A stretch of DNA of 64,000 nucleotides from Pseudaquidulcibacter saccharophilus (GTDB taxonomy: Bacteria; Pseudomonadota; Alphaproteobacteria; Caulobacterales; Aquidulcibacteraceae), in NCBI RefSeq assembly GCF_019455445.1, contig NZ_JAHWUS010000001.1:1073856-1137855 (forward strand), written 5' to 3'. Made by a program: the position numbers and the translations under genes. Shown here piece after piece: positions 18,841 through 27,270 of this stretch; position 1 is the first letter of the stretch, and each line of letters opens with the position of its first letter. Under the pieces are notes generated by a model. That model saw nothing but the letters and a program-made list of their open reading frames with translations. It ran no database searches and was not told where the DNA came from.

Positions 18841-19587
18841 TTATTCAGTGACGCTTGTCGCCAAAAATGCCGGCATATCTTCGCCGAAACCAGAAGGCTC
18901 TTTATCTTCGCGCGGTTCACCGTCACGTTTTTGACGCGGACGACGACCAAGAGGGCTTCTTAGGCGTGAATTACCACGTGGTGCACGGGTTTTGACTTCT
19001 TCACCATTTTCAGGGTTTGCATCGTCAATTTGTGGTGCATCGTTTTGCGGTTCATTGCTTGCTTCGACAGCATCAGGGGTATTTTCAACACCTTCTGCAG
19101 TTTCATTGCGGTTGTTGCGGTAATGATCGCGGCCACGACGACGGTTGTTATTAAAGCGGTCGTTACGGTCATTGCGATTGTTGCGGTCATTACGATTGTA
19201 ACGCTCATTACGGTTTGAAGATGCTTCGGTATCGTCTTCTTCACCTTCGGCAATGTTTTCGCCTTCGTTTTCAGCCAATTCGTTGTTTTCGGCGTCTTCG
19301 TCACCATCAGAAGGTATGCCAGAAATCGCAAGCTCCGAACGTGGGACAAAATGCGGCTGAATCGATTTTAAAAGCCTCAAATAATGCTCGGCGTGTTGCA
19401 TATAGTTTTCAGCCAAAATACGATCACCCGAAGCCATGGCATCACGACCAACTTGTTGATATTTTTCAAGAATAGTCTGTGCAGAGCCACGTACTTTTAT
19501 ATCAGGACCAGTAGATTCATAAGCACGATTAGGGTTGTTATTCGTGGGTTTGTTGCGCCCGCGACCACGTTGACGTTTGATGTTCAC
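18841..19587 (-). CDS. DUF4167-family protein, basic and disordered (RNA-binding-like)
   Basis: This family (PF13763) is conserved across alphaproteobacteria and lacks a firmly assigned role. The conserved N-terminal block is intact: RGRGRNKP, VRGSAQTILEKYQQVGRDAM, ASGDRILAENYMQHAEHYLR. After about residue 90 the 248-residue protein becomes low complexity: an acidic stretch (DGDEDAENNELAENEG), then Arg/Asn-rich repeats (NRNDRNNRNDRND), then a basic tail. Such composition suggests RNA binding or condensate behaviour, which is inference. It is a single gene ended by a strong terminator. Confidence 0.9.
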   Translation of the reverse strand: MNIKRQRGRGRNKPTNNNPNRAYESTGPDIKVRGSAQTILEKYQQVGRDAMASGDRILAENYMQHAEHYLRLLKSIQPHFVPRSELAISGIPSDGDEDAENNELAENEGENIAEGEEDDTEASSNRNERYNRNDRNNRNDRNDRFNNNRRRGRDHYRNNRNETAEGVENTPDAVEASNEPQNDAPQIDDANPENGEEVKTRAPRGNSRLRSPLGRRPRQKRDGEPREDKEPSGFGEDMPAFLATSVTE

Positions 19588-19759
19588 TTTGTTTACTTGC
19601 CTTTGTTTATGTCCGTCTCAAACATTATAAATTGCGAGATTTAAACCACATATTGCTCGAAAAAATGGGTGTTGCATTATGCCTTATTCACCCAAATTCG
19701 GGGTTGTGGCCCATATTCTGATTTCTTGTTACGAAATCAGCCCACGTAAAACGGCGTTC

Positions 19760-19855
19760 TCAATTAAAACTAATATTGAAGAATACAGCCGCCCCGAGCA
19801 AAGCGAAACCGATTAGCATCAAGCCCCCAATAAGAATCATATCCATCAGTTTCAT
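19760..19855 (-). CDS. Possible 31-residue single-span membrane protein
   Basis: On the minus strand ATG 19855 to TGA 19760 encodes 31 residues: MKLMDMILIGGLMLI, GFALLGAAVFF and a short NISFN tail, one clear transmembrane helix. It lies 49 bases downstream of prmC on the same strand. The ribosome-binding site is weak (ACTC before the start). The composition, uninterrupted hydrophobic helix and position in an otherwise empty gap make it worth listing, but chance cannot be excluded for so short a frame. Confidence 0.4.
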   Translation of the reverse strand: MKLMDMILIGGLMLIGFALLGAAVFFNISFN

Positions 19856-19904
19856 TAGAGTTTTCTACAATGAAGAAGTTAAACAATAAAGAGGCTAACT
19901 GCTT

Positions 19905-20750
19905 TTATTGTTTTTTCCCAATTATTACACGTTCAATATCAGATAAATCTTTAATAATCGCTAATTCAGTGAAATAACCGCTATTTTGTGCGATTTCAAG
20001 TATTTCTTTTGCCTGCCCAATACCAAATTCAAATGCAAAGACACCGCCTTGTTTCAATAAATTTGGTAATGCGGCAAAAATGATACGGTATGGCTCAAGC
20101 CCGTCATGCCCGCCATCTAAAGCCAAATGCGGGTCATAATCTTTAACATCCGTATCAAGTGTCGGTATTACATGGCTTGGGATATAGGGCGGGTTAGAAA
20201 CCACAATATCGAATTCGCCTTTAACACCATCCACCCAATTTGTATTCAAAAACTCAACACGGTTTTCAAGGCTGTGCATATTGGCATTAATTTGCGCCAA
20301 TTCGAGTGCGTCTTTTGAAATGTCGGTGGCAACACCTTTCCATTGGTGGCGTTCAGCAAGAAGTGAAAGGATTATTGCGCCAGTTCCGGTTCCGATATCA
20401 AGAACGCGCTTTTCTTCTTCGCCATTGGTTTTAACGACATAATCGATGATAACTTCGGTCTCCGGGCGCGGTACAAGGGCGCGGGCATCGGATGCAAATT
20501 CAAGCTTCCAGAATGCCTTTTTCCCAATGATATGGGCAACGGGTTCACGGGTTTTGCGGCGCGCAAGAAAGGCGTTTAATTTATCTTCATCTGCTTTTGC
20601 AACTTCGCGATATGGATCATTTAACAAATCAGTACGCGATATTTTCAAAGCATCAAGCAAGAGAATACGGGCATCGATGGTTGGGCTATCGACACCTGCT
20701 GCTTCAAGTTCTGATTTGGCATTTTTCCATAAAGTTACAAGATTGGTCAT
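19905..20750 (-). CDS. prmC: Release factor glutamine methyltransferase
   Basis: PrmC methylates the Gln of the GGQ motif in release factors RF1 and RF2. The 281-residue protein has an N-terminal helical domain and a Rossmann methyltransferase domain. The SAM motif is VLDIGTGTGAIILSLLAE and the substrate-binding motif is VVSNPPYIPSH. An acidic SAM-ribose position lies in GVATDISKDALELA. An AT-rich inverted repeat (AACAATAAA at 19882-19890 with TTTATTGTT at 19904-19912) overlaps the stop and could be a weak terminator. In many genomes prfA is adjacent; it is not here. Confidence 0.96.
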   Translation of the reverse strand: MTNLVTLWKNAKSELEAAGVDSPTIDARILLLDALKISRTDLLNDPYREVAKADEDKLNAFLARRKTREPVAHIIGKKAFWKLEFASDARALVPRPETEVIIDYVVKTNGEEEKRVLDIGTGTGAIILSLLAERHQWKGVATDISKDALELAQINANMHSLENRVEFLNTNWVDGVKGEFDIVVSNPPYIPSHVIPTLDTDVKDYDPHLALDGGHDGLEPYRIIFAALPNLLKQGGVFAFEFGIGQAKEILEIAQNSGYFTELAIIKDLSDIERVIIGKKQ

Positions 20751-20811
20751 TTAAGAATCCTTTTGCGGGGATATGGGGCAGGGGGCGTTGTTTTTCAAGC
20801 TTCTATGCATG

Positions 20812-22212
20812 TTATGCCGCTGCGATTGCGCTTAAGAGTATCTCATTGATTTTTGGCTGTACCCTTGGAAGGTTGCCGTAATTACAATCGACAAAGCCGC
20901 ATTTTTGGGTTTTGGGATAATAAATAAACTCGGCATACCATAAAGTGTTCGAGCCATTGTGCCATATGCCGCCATCATCACGCTTAATAACACCCAAGGC
21001 ATAATTGCCGCCAAATGGTGGGTTTTCAAGCTTTTCCCAGCTTTGGAGGCCCAAAATATTATTGCGCCCCATGCGTGCCTTTAGGTATTTTATCATATCT
21101 TGGGCATTCATATTTAAGGTTCCGGCGGGGCCAAGAACCAACGGGTTATCGGAAATTATATCCTGCGGCTCAACGGCGACCCGTTTATTCACGCTGTCAT
21201 CGAAATAATGCCCCATTGGTTCATCTTTTACATCGCGCCCGCGTGGTGCGCCAAAGTCTGCAGATGTGATATTAAGGGGGCGAAAGATAAATTCTTTTAC
21301 AAGGGTTTCCCAAGAGCGCCCCATTTTATATTCGGCAATATGCCCCGCGATTACAAAACCACTATTGGAATAAAGAAAAGTTTTGCCCATTTCTCCGGCC
21401 GGACTTTGGGCAAAAACATTTGTGACATAATCCTTGCGCTGGCTCATGATGGGGGATTTGTTTTCTTTATATTCAAGCAATTTATCAATATCTAAATTGG
21501 CCTGTAACCCCGCGCGGTGGGATAAGAGATGCAAAAGAGTAATATTTTTATAGGCATCGGGAACATCGATATAATTGCCAAAAGTTTTTGAAATTGGCTC
21601 ATCCCATTTAAGGATATTCTTCTCGACCAATATGGCAATCAAAAGCGCAGTAAAAGATTTGGTGATTGAACCCAAATGCCATTTATCGTCAAGCTCTGCC
21701 TTAATATCGTTATTGACCGAACGTATGCCAGAAACCATTGCCTTTGGCTGTGCTTCGGCTGCTGCACTAATGGCGATTATTGCGGGTGCGCCCGATTTTG
21801 CGACGGCTTCATCAAGCATGCCTTGTGTAAGTGGGGGCGGTGGCGGTGCGGATTCGGCAGCATTACGACTGAAAACAAGGTCAAATTGTGCGCCTTGGGT
21901 GAATTTGCCGATTATCTTTCCATTTTGAAGTTTACCTTCATATTTTGCATTTATCGTTGCAAATTCGGCATAAATATTATCGCCCTTGATTTTAAATTCA
22001 GACGCGGGGATTTTGGCGTTTTTTTGGGATATTGAATATAGGTTGGCGCTATCGGATGCCAATATTTCAAGCCGTAGCTTAAGCGTGGTAATACCAACAT
22101 CAAGATTGCCGTACCAATCGCCAATAATGGCATCTTGCGCCCGTAGCGGAAGCGGTACCATACAAGAGGCAACAAAAATCCCCGCATATTTTGTAAAATC
22201 ACGACGTTTCAT
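20812..22212 (-). CDS. Tat-exported serine hydrolase (class C beta-lactamase fold) with N-terminal beta domain
   Basis: A 466-residue enzyme of the beta-lactamase/D-alanyl-aminopeptidase/esterase EstB superfamily (PF00144). Start ATG 22212 is preceded by GGAGG with five-base spacing and opens a Tat signal MKRRDFTKYAG. Residues about 25-120 form a separate beta-rich domain (GDWYGNLDVG, NLYSISQKNA, KYEGKLQNGKIIGKF). This domain is clearly homologous to the whole exported protein encoded next to it at 22299-22661. The catalytic domain has the nucleophile motif GSITKSFTALL (SxxK), the tyrosine YSNSGF, and a WHNGSN segment at the third motif. The substrate is unknown. Confidence 0.88.
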   Translation of the reverse strand: MKRRDFTKYAGIFVASCMVPLPLRAQDAIIGDWYGNLDVGITTLKLRLEILASDSANLYSISQKNAKIPASEFKIKGDNIYAEFATINAKYEGKLQNGKIIGKFTQGAQFDLVFSRNAAESAPPPPPLTQGMLDEAVAKSGAPAIIAISAAAEAQPKAMVSGIRSVNNDIKAELDDKWHLGSITKSFTALLIAILVEKNILKWDEPISKTFGNYIDVPDAYKNITLLHLLSHRAGLQANLDIDKLLEYKENKSPIMSQRKDYVTNVFAQSPAGEMGKTFLYSNSGFVIAGHIAEYKMGRSWETLVKEFIFRPLNITSADFGAPRGRDVKDEPMGHYFDDSVNKRVAVEPQDIISDNPLVLGPAGTLNMNAQDMIKYLKARMGRNNILGLQSWEKLENPPFGGNYALGVIKRDDGGIWHNGSNTLWYAEFIYYPKTQKCGFVDCNYGNLPRVQPKINEILLSAIAAA

Positions 22213-22298
22213 GAATGCCTCCGAAAAATGCTGCATAGTCTAAAAGCACTTATCAATCTGGTCAATATTATATGAAAAAGACAAAATTATGCACGGTC

Positions 22299-22661
22299 TT
22301 ATACACGCTGCATTACAATTTTGAAATCCGCAGCCTTGGCAGAGCTTTGCGAGAATATACCAACAATTTTATTGCCTTTTAATTTGCCGACAAAGGTTGC
22401 GTTGATTTCATCAAAGCGAAGCATGATTTGATTATTATGGATTTGAAGTTCATTAGAAACAATGGCGCGATTTGCCTGTGAAGTTGAATATAGGCTTGCG
22501 CTTTCTGTGCCGATGACAAGTTTTATTGGGTATTTCACATTGCTGGTAACGATTTCGCCAACCCAATCACCATCCAATTTTGTCGCCGCAAATGAAAGGC
22601 TAGGGACAAGAGATGAAATAATCAAAGCACCTGAAAGCTGAAATAAACCACGTCTTTGCAA
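22299..22661 (-). CDS. Small Tat-exported protein, paralogue of the neighbouring hydrolase's N-terminal domain
   Basis: About 120 residues: a Tat-like signal (QRRGLFQLSGALI, ending SLSFA) followed by one beta-rich domain. It shares GDWVGEI, LYSTSQANRA, INATFVGKL and KIVGIFSQ with residues 25-120 of the adjacent serine hydrolase, so it is that domain standing alone. AGGAG lies six bases before TTG 22661 but only one base before ATG 22667, so the TTG is the better start. A lipocalin-like or ligand-binding role is a guess from the beta pattern; no function is known. Confidence 0.75.
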   Translation of the reverse strand: MQRRGLFQLSGALIISSLVPSLSFAATKLDGDWVGEIVTSNVKYPIKLVIGTESASLYSTSQANRAIVSNELQIHNNQIMLRFDEINATFVGKLKGNKIVGIFSQSSAKAADFKIVMQRV

Positions 22662-22693
22662 AACCATCTCCTGAAAATTAGGTTCACTTTAAT

Positions 22694-22921
22694 TCAGTCT
22701 TCCAACAAATCAACATCATCTTTGATATATTCGAATAAATCAGATGGTTGGCAGTCAAGATGATAACAAATTTTGCAAATTGTTGAAAAACGCACACCTT
22801 TTATTTTCCCATTGCGCAATTGCGACATTTGGGTTTCGGAGATTCCGATTGTTTGCGCCAAATCTTTTGCCCGAACTTTACGTTTGGCAAGCATGACATC
22901 AAGGGTAACATTGATAGGCAT
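22694..22921 (-). CDS. Small XRE-family (Cro/CI-type) helix-turn-helix regulator, YozG-like
   Basis: A 75-residue protein that is almost entirely a DNA-binding domain: MLAKRKVRAKDLAQTIGISETQMSQLRNGKIKGVRFSTIC, then YHLDCQPSDLFEYI. The pattern fits the HTH_26/YozG-like group that is commonly found beside DUF2975 membrane proteins. Its ATG overlaps the stop of the upstream DUF2975 gene (TAATG), so they are translationally coupled. It probably regulates its own operon; no operator was identified. Confidence 0.88.
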   Translation of the reverse strand: MPINVTLDVMLAKRKVRAKDLAQTIGISETQMSQLRNGKIKGVRFSTICKICYHLDCQPSDLFEYIKDDVDLLED

Positions 22922-23439
22922 TATACTATTTCATCCAATTCAACTCTAAGTTTCTGCCCAATTTTTCCTATGGTAAATAATAATGCCCCCATAACTCCTG
23001 CCAAAAGGTTTTGATTATCAAATCCAATTCGACAGCAATGAAAAACGCCGCGAAATAGGTCAATTAAAAATGGTTGTATGAATGCTGCTGCGATAAAACC
23101 AAAGAATAAATTTGAACCAATTGCTTCGAGTTGAATTACCATTGAATTAGTAAATTTTTCGCCAGTTGAGATTTTTTCAAACAAGGTTGCGCAATTGAAA
23201 ATCGCAATTGCAAAAAAGACCTGTGAGATTAACTCGACCCAATAATTTGGATTTAAAAGTGAAGATATTATGCCATTCTCATTAGGAATTAATTTCAAGT
23301 GTATATCTATTAAGCCTAGTTTGTATGCTCTTTCAGTCACCGCGCATAACATGAAATATAGACTTGCAAAAATCGAAAAATATTTTGCAAATTTTGCAAA
23401 TTTTTTGACACCATATTTTTCCAAAAGTGAATCTAACAT
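22921..23439 (-). CDS. DUF2975 family membrane protein, copy 2
   Basis: About 172 residues with four predicted transmembrane segments in the DUF2975 pattern (for example YFSIFASLYFMLCAV, LISQVFFAIAIFNCATLFE, NLFFGFIAAAFIQPFLID and GVMGALLFTIGKIGQ). The segment FEKISTGEKFTNSMVIQLEAIGSNLFFG between helices is the family's most conserved part. ATG 23439 is preferred; a GTG at 23451 is also in frame. The gene is coupled by TAATG to the XRE regulator. The function of DUF2975 is not established; pairing with a small XRE regulator is typical, as in Bacillus YoaS/YozG. Confidence 0.82.
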   Translation of the reverse strand: MLDSLLEKYGVKKFAKFAKYFSIFASLYFMLCAVTERAYKLGLIDIHLKLIPNENGIISSLLNPNYWVELISQVFFAIAIFNCATLFEKISTGEKFTNSMVIQLEAIGSNLFFGFIAAAFIQPFLIDLFRGVFHCCRIGFDNQNLLAGVMGALLFTIGKIGQKLRVELDEIV

Positions 23440-23511
23440 TTGAATTGGCACTTTCTTGCTAAATACTAACTTGCGTTATGTGAACTTTGTGAAGGCTTGC
23501 ATTTTTAAATA

Positions 23512-24018
23512 TCAGACAAAACTTTCAAGTTCGGCATTCAATTTTTTGCCAATATCGGCAATGAAATATAATGCACCGCCAACAATAAGAATTACGAACG
23601 CTTCGGTAGATGCGGCAAATTTAATTCCGCCTTTAAAGCTAAACCAGTTTAGTAATGTCGGGGTTATGAAAATCGCCCCACACGCCCCAAATAATAGATT
23701 TGCCCCCATTTTTTCCAAACCTTTTAAAAGTGTCGGGCTGAAATCATTTCCTTTATTTATTGCGCGAAATACGGAAACAGCGGCAATAATTGCCATGGCA
23801 TAAGAGGCGGGCGCAATAATTGATACCCAAAAAACAGGGCTTAAAAGCGACAGGAAGAAAATTGACAATTGTTGTGTCAAATTCATGTCTGGCAATATCC
23901 CTGATGTAGCTACAAACCGATCACGAATTAGATAGATAATCAAAAGAAACGCCACCATAGTGCTTAAGGCTTCCCACAGCATGGCTTGCTTTTGCAAATT
24001 TGTTTTTGCTTCTTTCAT
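23512..24018 (-). CDS. DUF2975 family membrane protein, copy 1
   Basis: A 168-residue, four-helix membrane protein, paralogous to the next gene. The two share the central pattern (here AVSVFRAINKGNDFSPTLLK and GLEKMGANLLFGACGAIFITP) and the C-terminal FIADIGKKLNAELESFV, which parallels FTIGKIGQKLRVELDEIV. The start ATG 24018 has GGGAGC upstream. It is first in a five-gene minus-strand series ending with the serine hydrolase at 20812. Confidence 0.82.
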   Translation of the reverse strand: MKEAKTNLQKQAMLWEALSTMVAFLLIIYLIRDRFVATSGILPDMNLTQQLSIFFLSLLSPVFWVSIIAPASYAMAIIAAVSVFRAINKGNDFSPTLLKGLEKMGANLLFGACGAIFITPTLLNWFSFKGGIKFAASTEAFVILIVGGALYFIADIGKKLNAELESFV

Positions 24019-24092
24019 ACTATTTGCTCCCTGACAAAATATGTCAAAGGCAAATTAATTTAAGTATTACTTAAAGTCAAGTAGGTTTTAGT

Positions 24093-25952
24093 TTAACTTT
24101 CCAAATCTTCTAATTTTTCCAATGCTTCCAAATATTCCGCCTCAAATTTATCAAGGCGTTTTTGGTGCCAATTTTGCGTTTTGGTTAAATCCATTGCCGC
24201 ATGATGGTCTTTGTTATAACTGCCGGGGTCGGCAAGTTGGTTTTCAATTTGCGCGATTTTATCTTGTTCAATCGCGATATCTTTTTCACACGCCGCAATT
24301 TTGCGTTTAAGGGTTTGAATTTGGTTATTGCCTGCTTTTGGCTTGCCCCATTTTTCTTTGCCGTCTTTTGCGGGTTTGCTATCCGGGCGATCGGCGGTCA
24401 AAACCATTTGGCGATAATCGGACAAGTCACCGTCATATTGGCTGGCGCGGCCATTAAATACCAACCACAAACTATCGGCACAGGCCTCCGCCAAATAAAC
24501 GTCGTGGGTAATAAGCAAAATTGCACCACTAAAATCATTTAGCGCGTGGATTAATGCCTCACGGCTATCGATATCCAAGTGGGATGTCGGCTCATCGAGG
24601 ATTAAAATATGCGGGCGGGCATAGGCAGTAATGCCAAGAAGTAATCGCACTTTTTCACCACCCGAAAGTTTTTCAACCTTGGTGCCGATTTTATCCTGTC
24701 CAAAGCCGATATTGGCGGCAATGGCGCGGTGTTTGGATTCGCCTGCTTCGGGTTCAAGGTCTTTGATATGTTGTAAAACCGTGTCGCCTTCGCGCAATTC
24801 ATCCATTGAATCTTGGGAGAAATAGCCGATTTTGATTTTATTGCTGGCGCGCCTTTCACCATTCAATAGCTTGAGGCGTTCACCGATTGATTTCACAAGC
24901 GTGGTTTTACCCTGACCATTTGGTCCGATAATTACGATGCGGTCCTCATTATCAAGCCTGAAATTGACATTCTTTAGAACCGGTTGCCCCTTGATATAAC
25001 CCAAATCGGCATCTTCAAGCTGAATGAGGGGGGAGGCAAGTTCGGGTGCATCGTAAAAATGGAATGGCATTGCCCGATCTTCAATCGGAACCTGAATATC
25101 CTGCATTTTTTCCATCATTTTGATGCGGGCTTGGGCTTGGCGTGCTTTTGATGCCTTGGCACGGAAACGATCAACAAAGGCCTGAAGGTGCGCCTTGGCG
25201 GCATCTTGCTTTGCCTTTTGCCCGGTTAAATTTGCCATACGTTCGGCGCGGCGTTTCAAATAAATATCATAGCCACCGGTCGAAATCTCAAGCTTTTGGT
25301 TTTCAAGCGCCAAAACGTGGGTAACTGAACGGTTCAAAACCTCACGGTCGTGGGAAACCACCAAAACCGTGTGCGGGTATTTCACCAAATAGCTTTCAAG
25401 CCATGCCGCACCCTCTAAATCCAAATAGTTGGTCGGCTCATCTAGGATTAACAAATCAGGTTGTGAAACCAAAACCCCGGCCAATGCGGCGCGCATCCGC
25501 CAACCACCAGAAAATTCACCGGCGGGTTTGTATAAATCATCCTGCTTAAAGCCAAGACCAACCATGATTTCGGCGGCGCGTGCTTCGGCGCTATATGCAT
25601 CAATATCAAGCAGGCGGGAGTGGATATAGCCAATACGATCGGGGTCGGTTGCGGTTTCGGCCTCGGTCATTAATGCGTGGCGTTCAAGGTCTTGTTCAAG
25701 AACCATTTCCATCATTGGCGTTTCGTTGGCGGGAACTTCTTGGGCAACAAAGCCCATGCGCGCGCCACGTTTTAATTTAATGGGGGAATTGGGTTTGCCA
25801 ACTTCTTCACGGATTAATTTCAAAAGCGTTGATTTGCCCGTGCCATTTTTACCAATGACACCAACTTTCCAGCCATCGGCAATAAATGCACTGGCATTAT
25901 CAAATAGGATTCGTTTGCCAAAGGCGTGGGATAGTTCGGTGATTTCTAACAT
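24093..25952 (-). CDS. ABC-F family ATPase (YheS/Uup-like)
   Basis: A 619-residue cytoplasmic protein with two ABC ATPase domains and no membrane part, the ABC-F layout; such proteins bind the ribosome E site or act in translation quality control. Domain 1 has GKNGTGKST, GEFSGGWRMRAALAG and LLILDEPTNYLDL. Domain 2 has GPNGQGKTT, EKLSGGEKVRLLLG and ILILDEPTSHLDI. The interdomain linker (about residues 235-310) is charged and helical. A C-terminal coiled-coil extension (about 530-619) resembles YheS/Uup. No sign of an antibiotic-resistance subtype is visible. Confidence 0.93.
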   Translation of the reverse strand: MLEITELSHAFGKRILFDNASAFIADGWKVGVIGKNGTGKSTLLKLIREEVGKPNSPIKLKRGARMGFVAQEVPANETPMMEMVLEQDLERHALMTEAETATDPDRIGYIHSRLLDIDAYSAEARAAEIMVGLGFKQDDLYKPAGEFSGGWRMRAALAGVLVSQPDLLILDEPTNYLDLEGAAWLESYLVKYPHTVLVVSHDREVLNRSVTHVLALENQKLEISTGGYDIYLKRRAERMANLTGQKAKQDAAKAHLQAFVDRFRAKASKARQAQARIKMMEKMQDIQVPIEDRAMPFHFYDAPELASPLIQLEDADLGYIKGQPVLKNVNFRLDNEDRIVIIGPNGQGKTTLVKSIGERLKLLNGERRASNKIKIGYFSQDSMDELREGDTVLQHIKDLEPEAGESKHRAIAANIGFGQDKIGTKVEKLSGGEKVRLLLGITAYARPHILILDEPTSHLDIDSREALIHALNDFSGAILLITHDVYLAEACADSLWLVFNGRASQYDGDLSDYRQMVLTADRPDSKPAKDGKEKWGKPKAGNNQIQTLKRKIAACEKDIAIEQDKIAQIENQLADPGSYNKDHHAAMDLTKTQNWHQKRLDKFEAEYLEALEKLEDLES

Positions 25953-26001
25953 GGCGCGCTTTTAGCGGATTTTAGAAACCTAAGTAAACCGTCCCACAGG
26001 C

Positions 26002-26026
26002 AAAAAAGCACTAATTAGGCTTTTTT
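26002..26026 (-). terminator. Terminator overlapping the acyltransferase stop codon
   Basis: AAAAAAGC and GCTTTTTT form an eight-bp A-rich stem around a nine-base loop that contains the stop codon of the acyltransferase gene. Read on the minus strand it ends in six T. The stem is mostly A-T, so the call is moderate. Confidence 0.5.
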
Positions 26027-27079
26027 GGGTTTTAACTTGGCATTTAGCCATTTTCTAACCGGTGCATCATAATATTTATTGGCAAAATACGACAAAATAA
26101 TCATGAATATTTGCAAGCCAACTTGCCCCCACGGCGCAATTGCATGGGGAACAATATGCATGACCTTAAGCTGATGCATCAACATTGCGATAATCGCATA
26201 TTGCAAAACATAAATTGTATAAGAAAGATTGGATAGAAACTCCGCAATTTTTGCCAAAGTTCCACCGAAATCAATTTTTGTCGCAATAATTACCAAAACA
26301 GGGAAAACCACAATGGTTAAAACCAATGAAATAAGGGCATTGGAGTCGTGATTGATATTTTGGATGCACAGACAAATCGCCAAAATAAGGCTTAGTGAGA
26401 ACCCAATTAAAGGCTTGTTATATTGCTTTTCAAAAAAGCCATTTCGCATAACACGATATAGTAACATGCCCAAAGTGAATGAGAACCCAAAGCGGCAGAA
26501 ACCAAATTGCCAATTATAATTGGCATAGCCCAAATCAAGCCCACCCGCAGGGTTCATATGATATGCCGCCCAAACAAGCACAATTGCACTAATGATGCTT
26601 ATGACCGCCAATGCAATGTTATTGAGATATTTATAAACGAATGAAAGAATAATTACGCCCGCAATATCAACGAATAAATACCATGCCAAGCCGTTGATTT
26701 GGAACCAAAACATTGGCGCGGTTAAATTCGGCCCCATAGTCAAGCTGATAAGCCATGCCTGCCAAAATGGCTGATAAGTTATGCCAAATGAGGTTGCAGC
26801 ACCAGTAAAGAAGCATAATCCCGCCAATAAAACCGACAAAAAGTAAAGCGGATAGAGGCGAATAAAGCGGTTTATAATTGCGCCCTTGGCATCCATTTTG
26901 CCACTAACAAGTTTATCACCCGCAGAAGGGACAAAAACAAAGCCACTTATGAGGAAAAATAAATCAACCGCAAGATATGAAACATAGGGGTCAAAGCCCG
27001 CGATTGGCACAGAATGGCGCATAAGAATGATTAAAGCCGCAATCCCACGAAACAAATCCAAAGTAATAAAGCGCTTCAT
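26015..27079 (-). CDS. Acyltransferase 3 family membrane protein
   Basis: A 355-residue polytopic inner-membrane protein of family PF01757, which O-acylates surface sugars or lipids. The family start is seen in FITLDLFRGIAALIILMRHS (Arg of the R-x-x-A motif and the catalytic-type His) and in DLFFLISGFVFVPSAGD. About ten transmembrane segments follow, ending LSYTIYVLQYAIIAM and a basic tail. Tandem ATGs at 27082 and 27079 follow GGGGGA; 27079 gives the better spacing. It is a lone gene and the acceptor is unknown. Confidence 0.9.
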   Translation of the reverse strand: MKRFITLDLFRGIAALIILMRHSVPIAGFDPYVSYLAVDLFFLISGFVFVPSAGDKLVSGKMDAKGAIINRFIRLYPLYFLSVLLAGLCFFTGAATSFGITYQPFWQAWLISLTMGPNLTAPMFWFQINGLAWYLFVDIAGVIILSFVYKYLNNIALAVISIISAIVLVWAAYHMNPAGGLDLGYANYNWQFGFCRFGFSFTLGMLLYRVMRNGFFEKQYNKPLIGFSLSLILAICLCIQNINHDSNALISLVLTIVVFPVLVIIATKIDFGGTLAKIAEFLSNLSYTIYVLQYAIIAMLMHQLKVMHIVPHAIAPWGQVGLQIFMIILSYFANKYYDAPVRKWLNAKLKPKKA

Positions 27080-27270
27080 CATTCCCCCTAATAGCTTTGC
27101 GGAAATATTATTATCATTTGAATTGCGCTCGTAAAACCGCAAAGCGCATGAAGTATGGCACTAAATACACTAAATTACAGTTGGTTTTGGAGGGCGGTGG
27201 CTTGTGAATTTCATTTGCGAACCTATATTTTTGTTGTCCCAATAATTCTACTAATCCCTAAGGAGCTTTT

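Noticed and set aside
19718-19740. CTGATTTC/GAAATCAG hairpin downstream of the 31-codon ORF as a terminator
   Set aside because: Only eight base pairs with a seven-base loop and no U-run on either strand.
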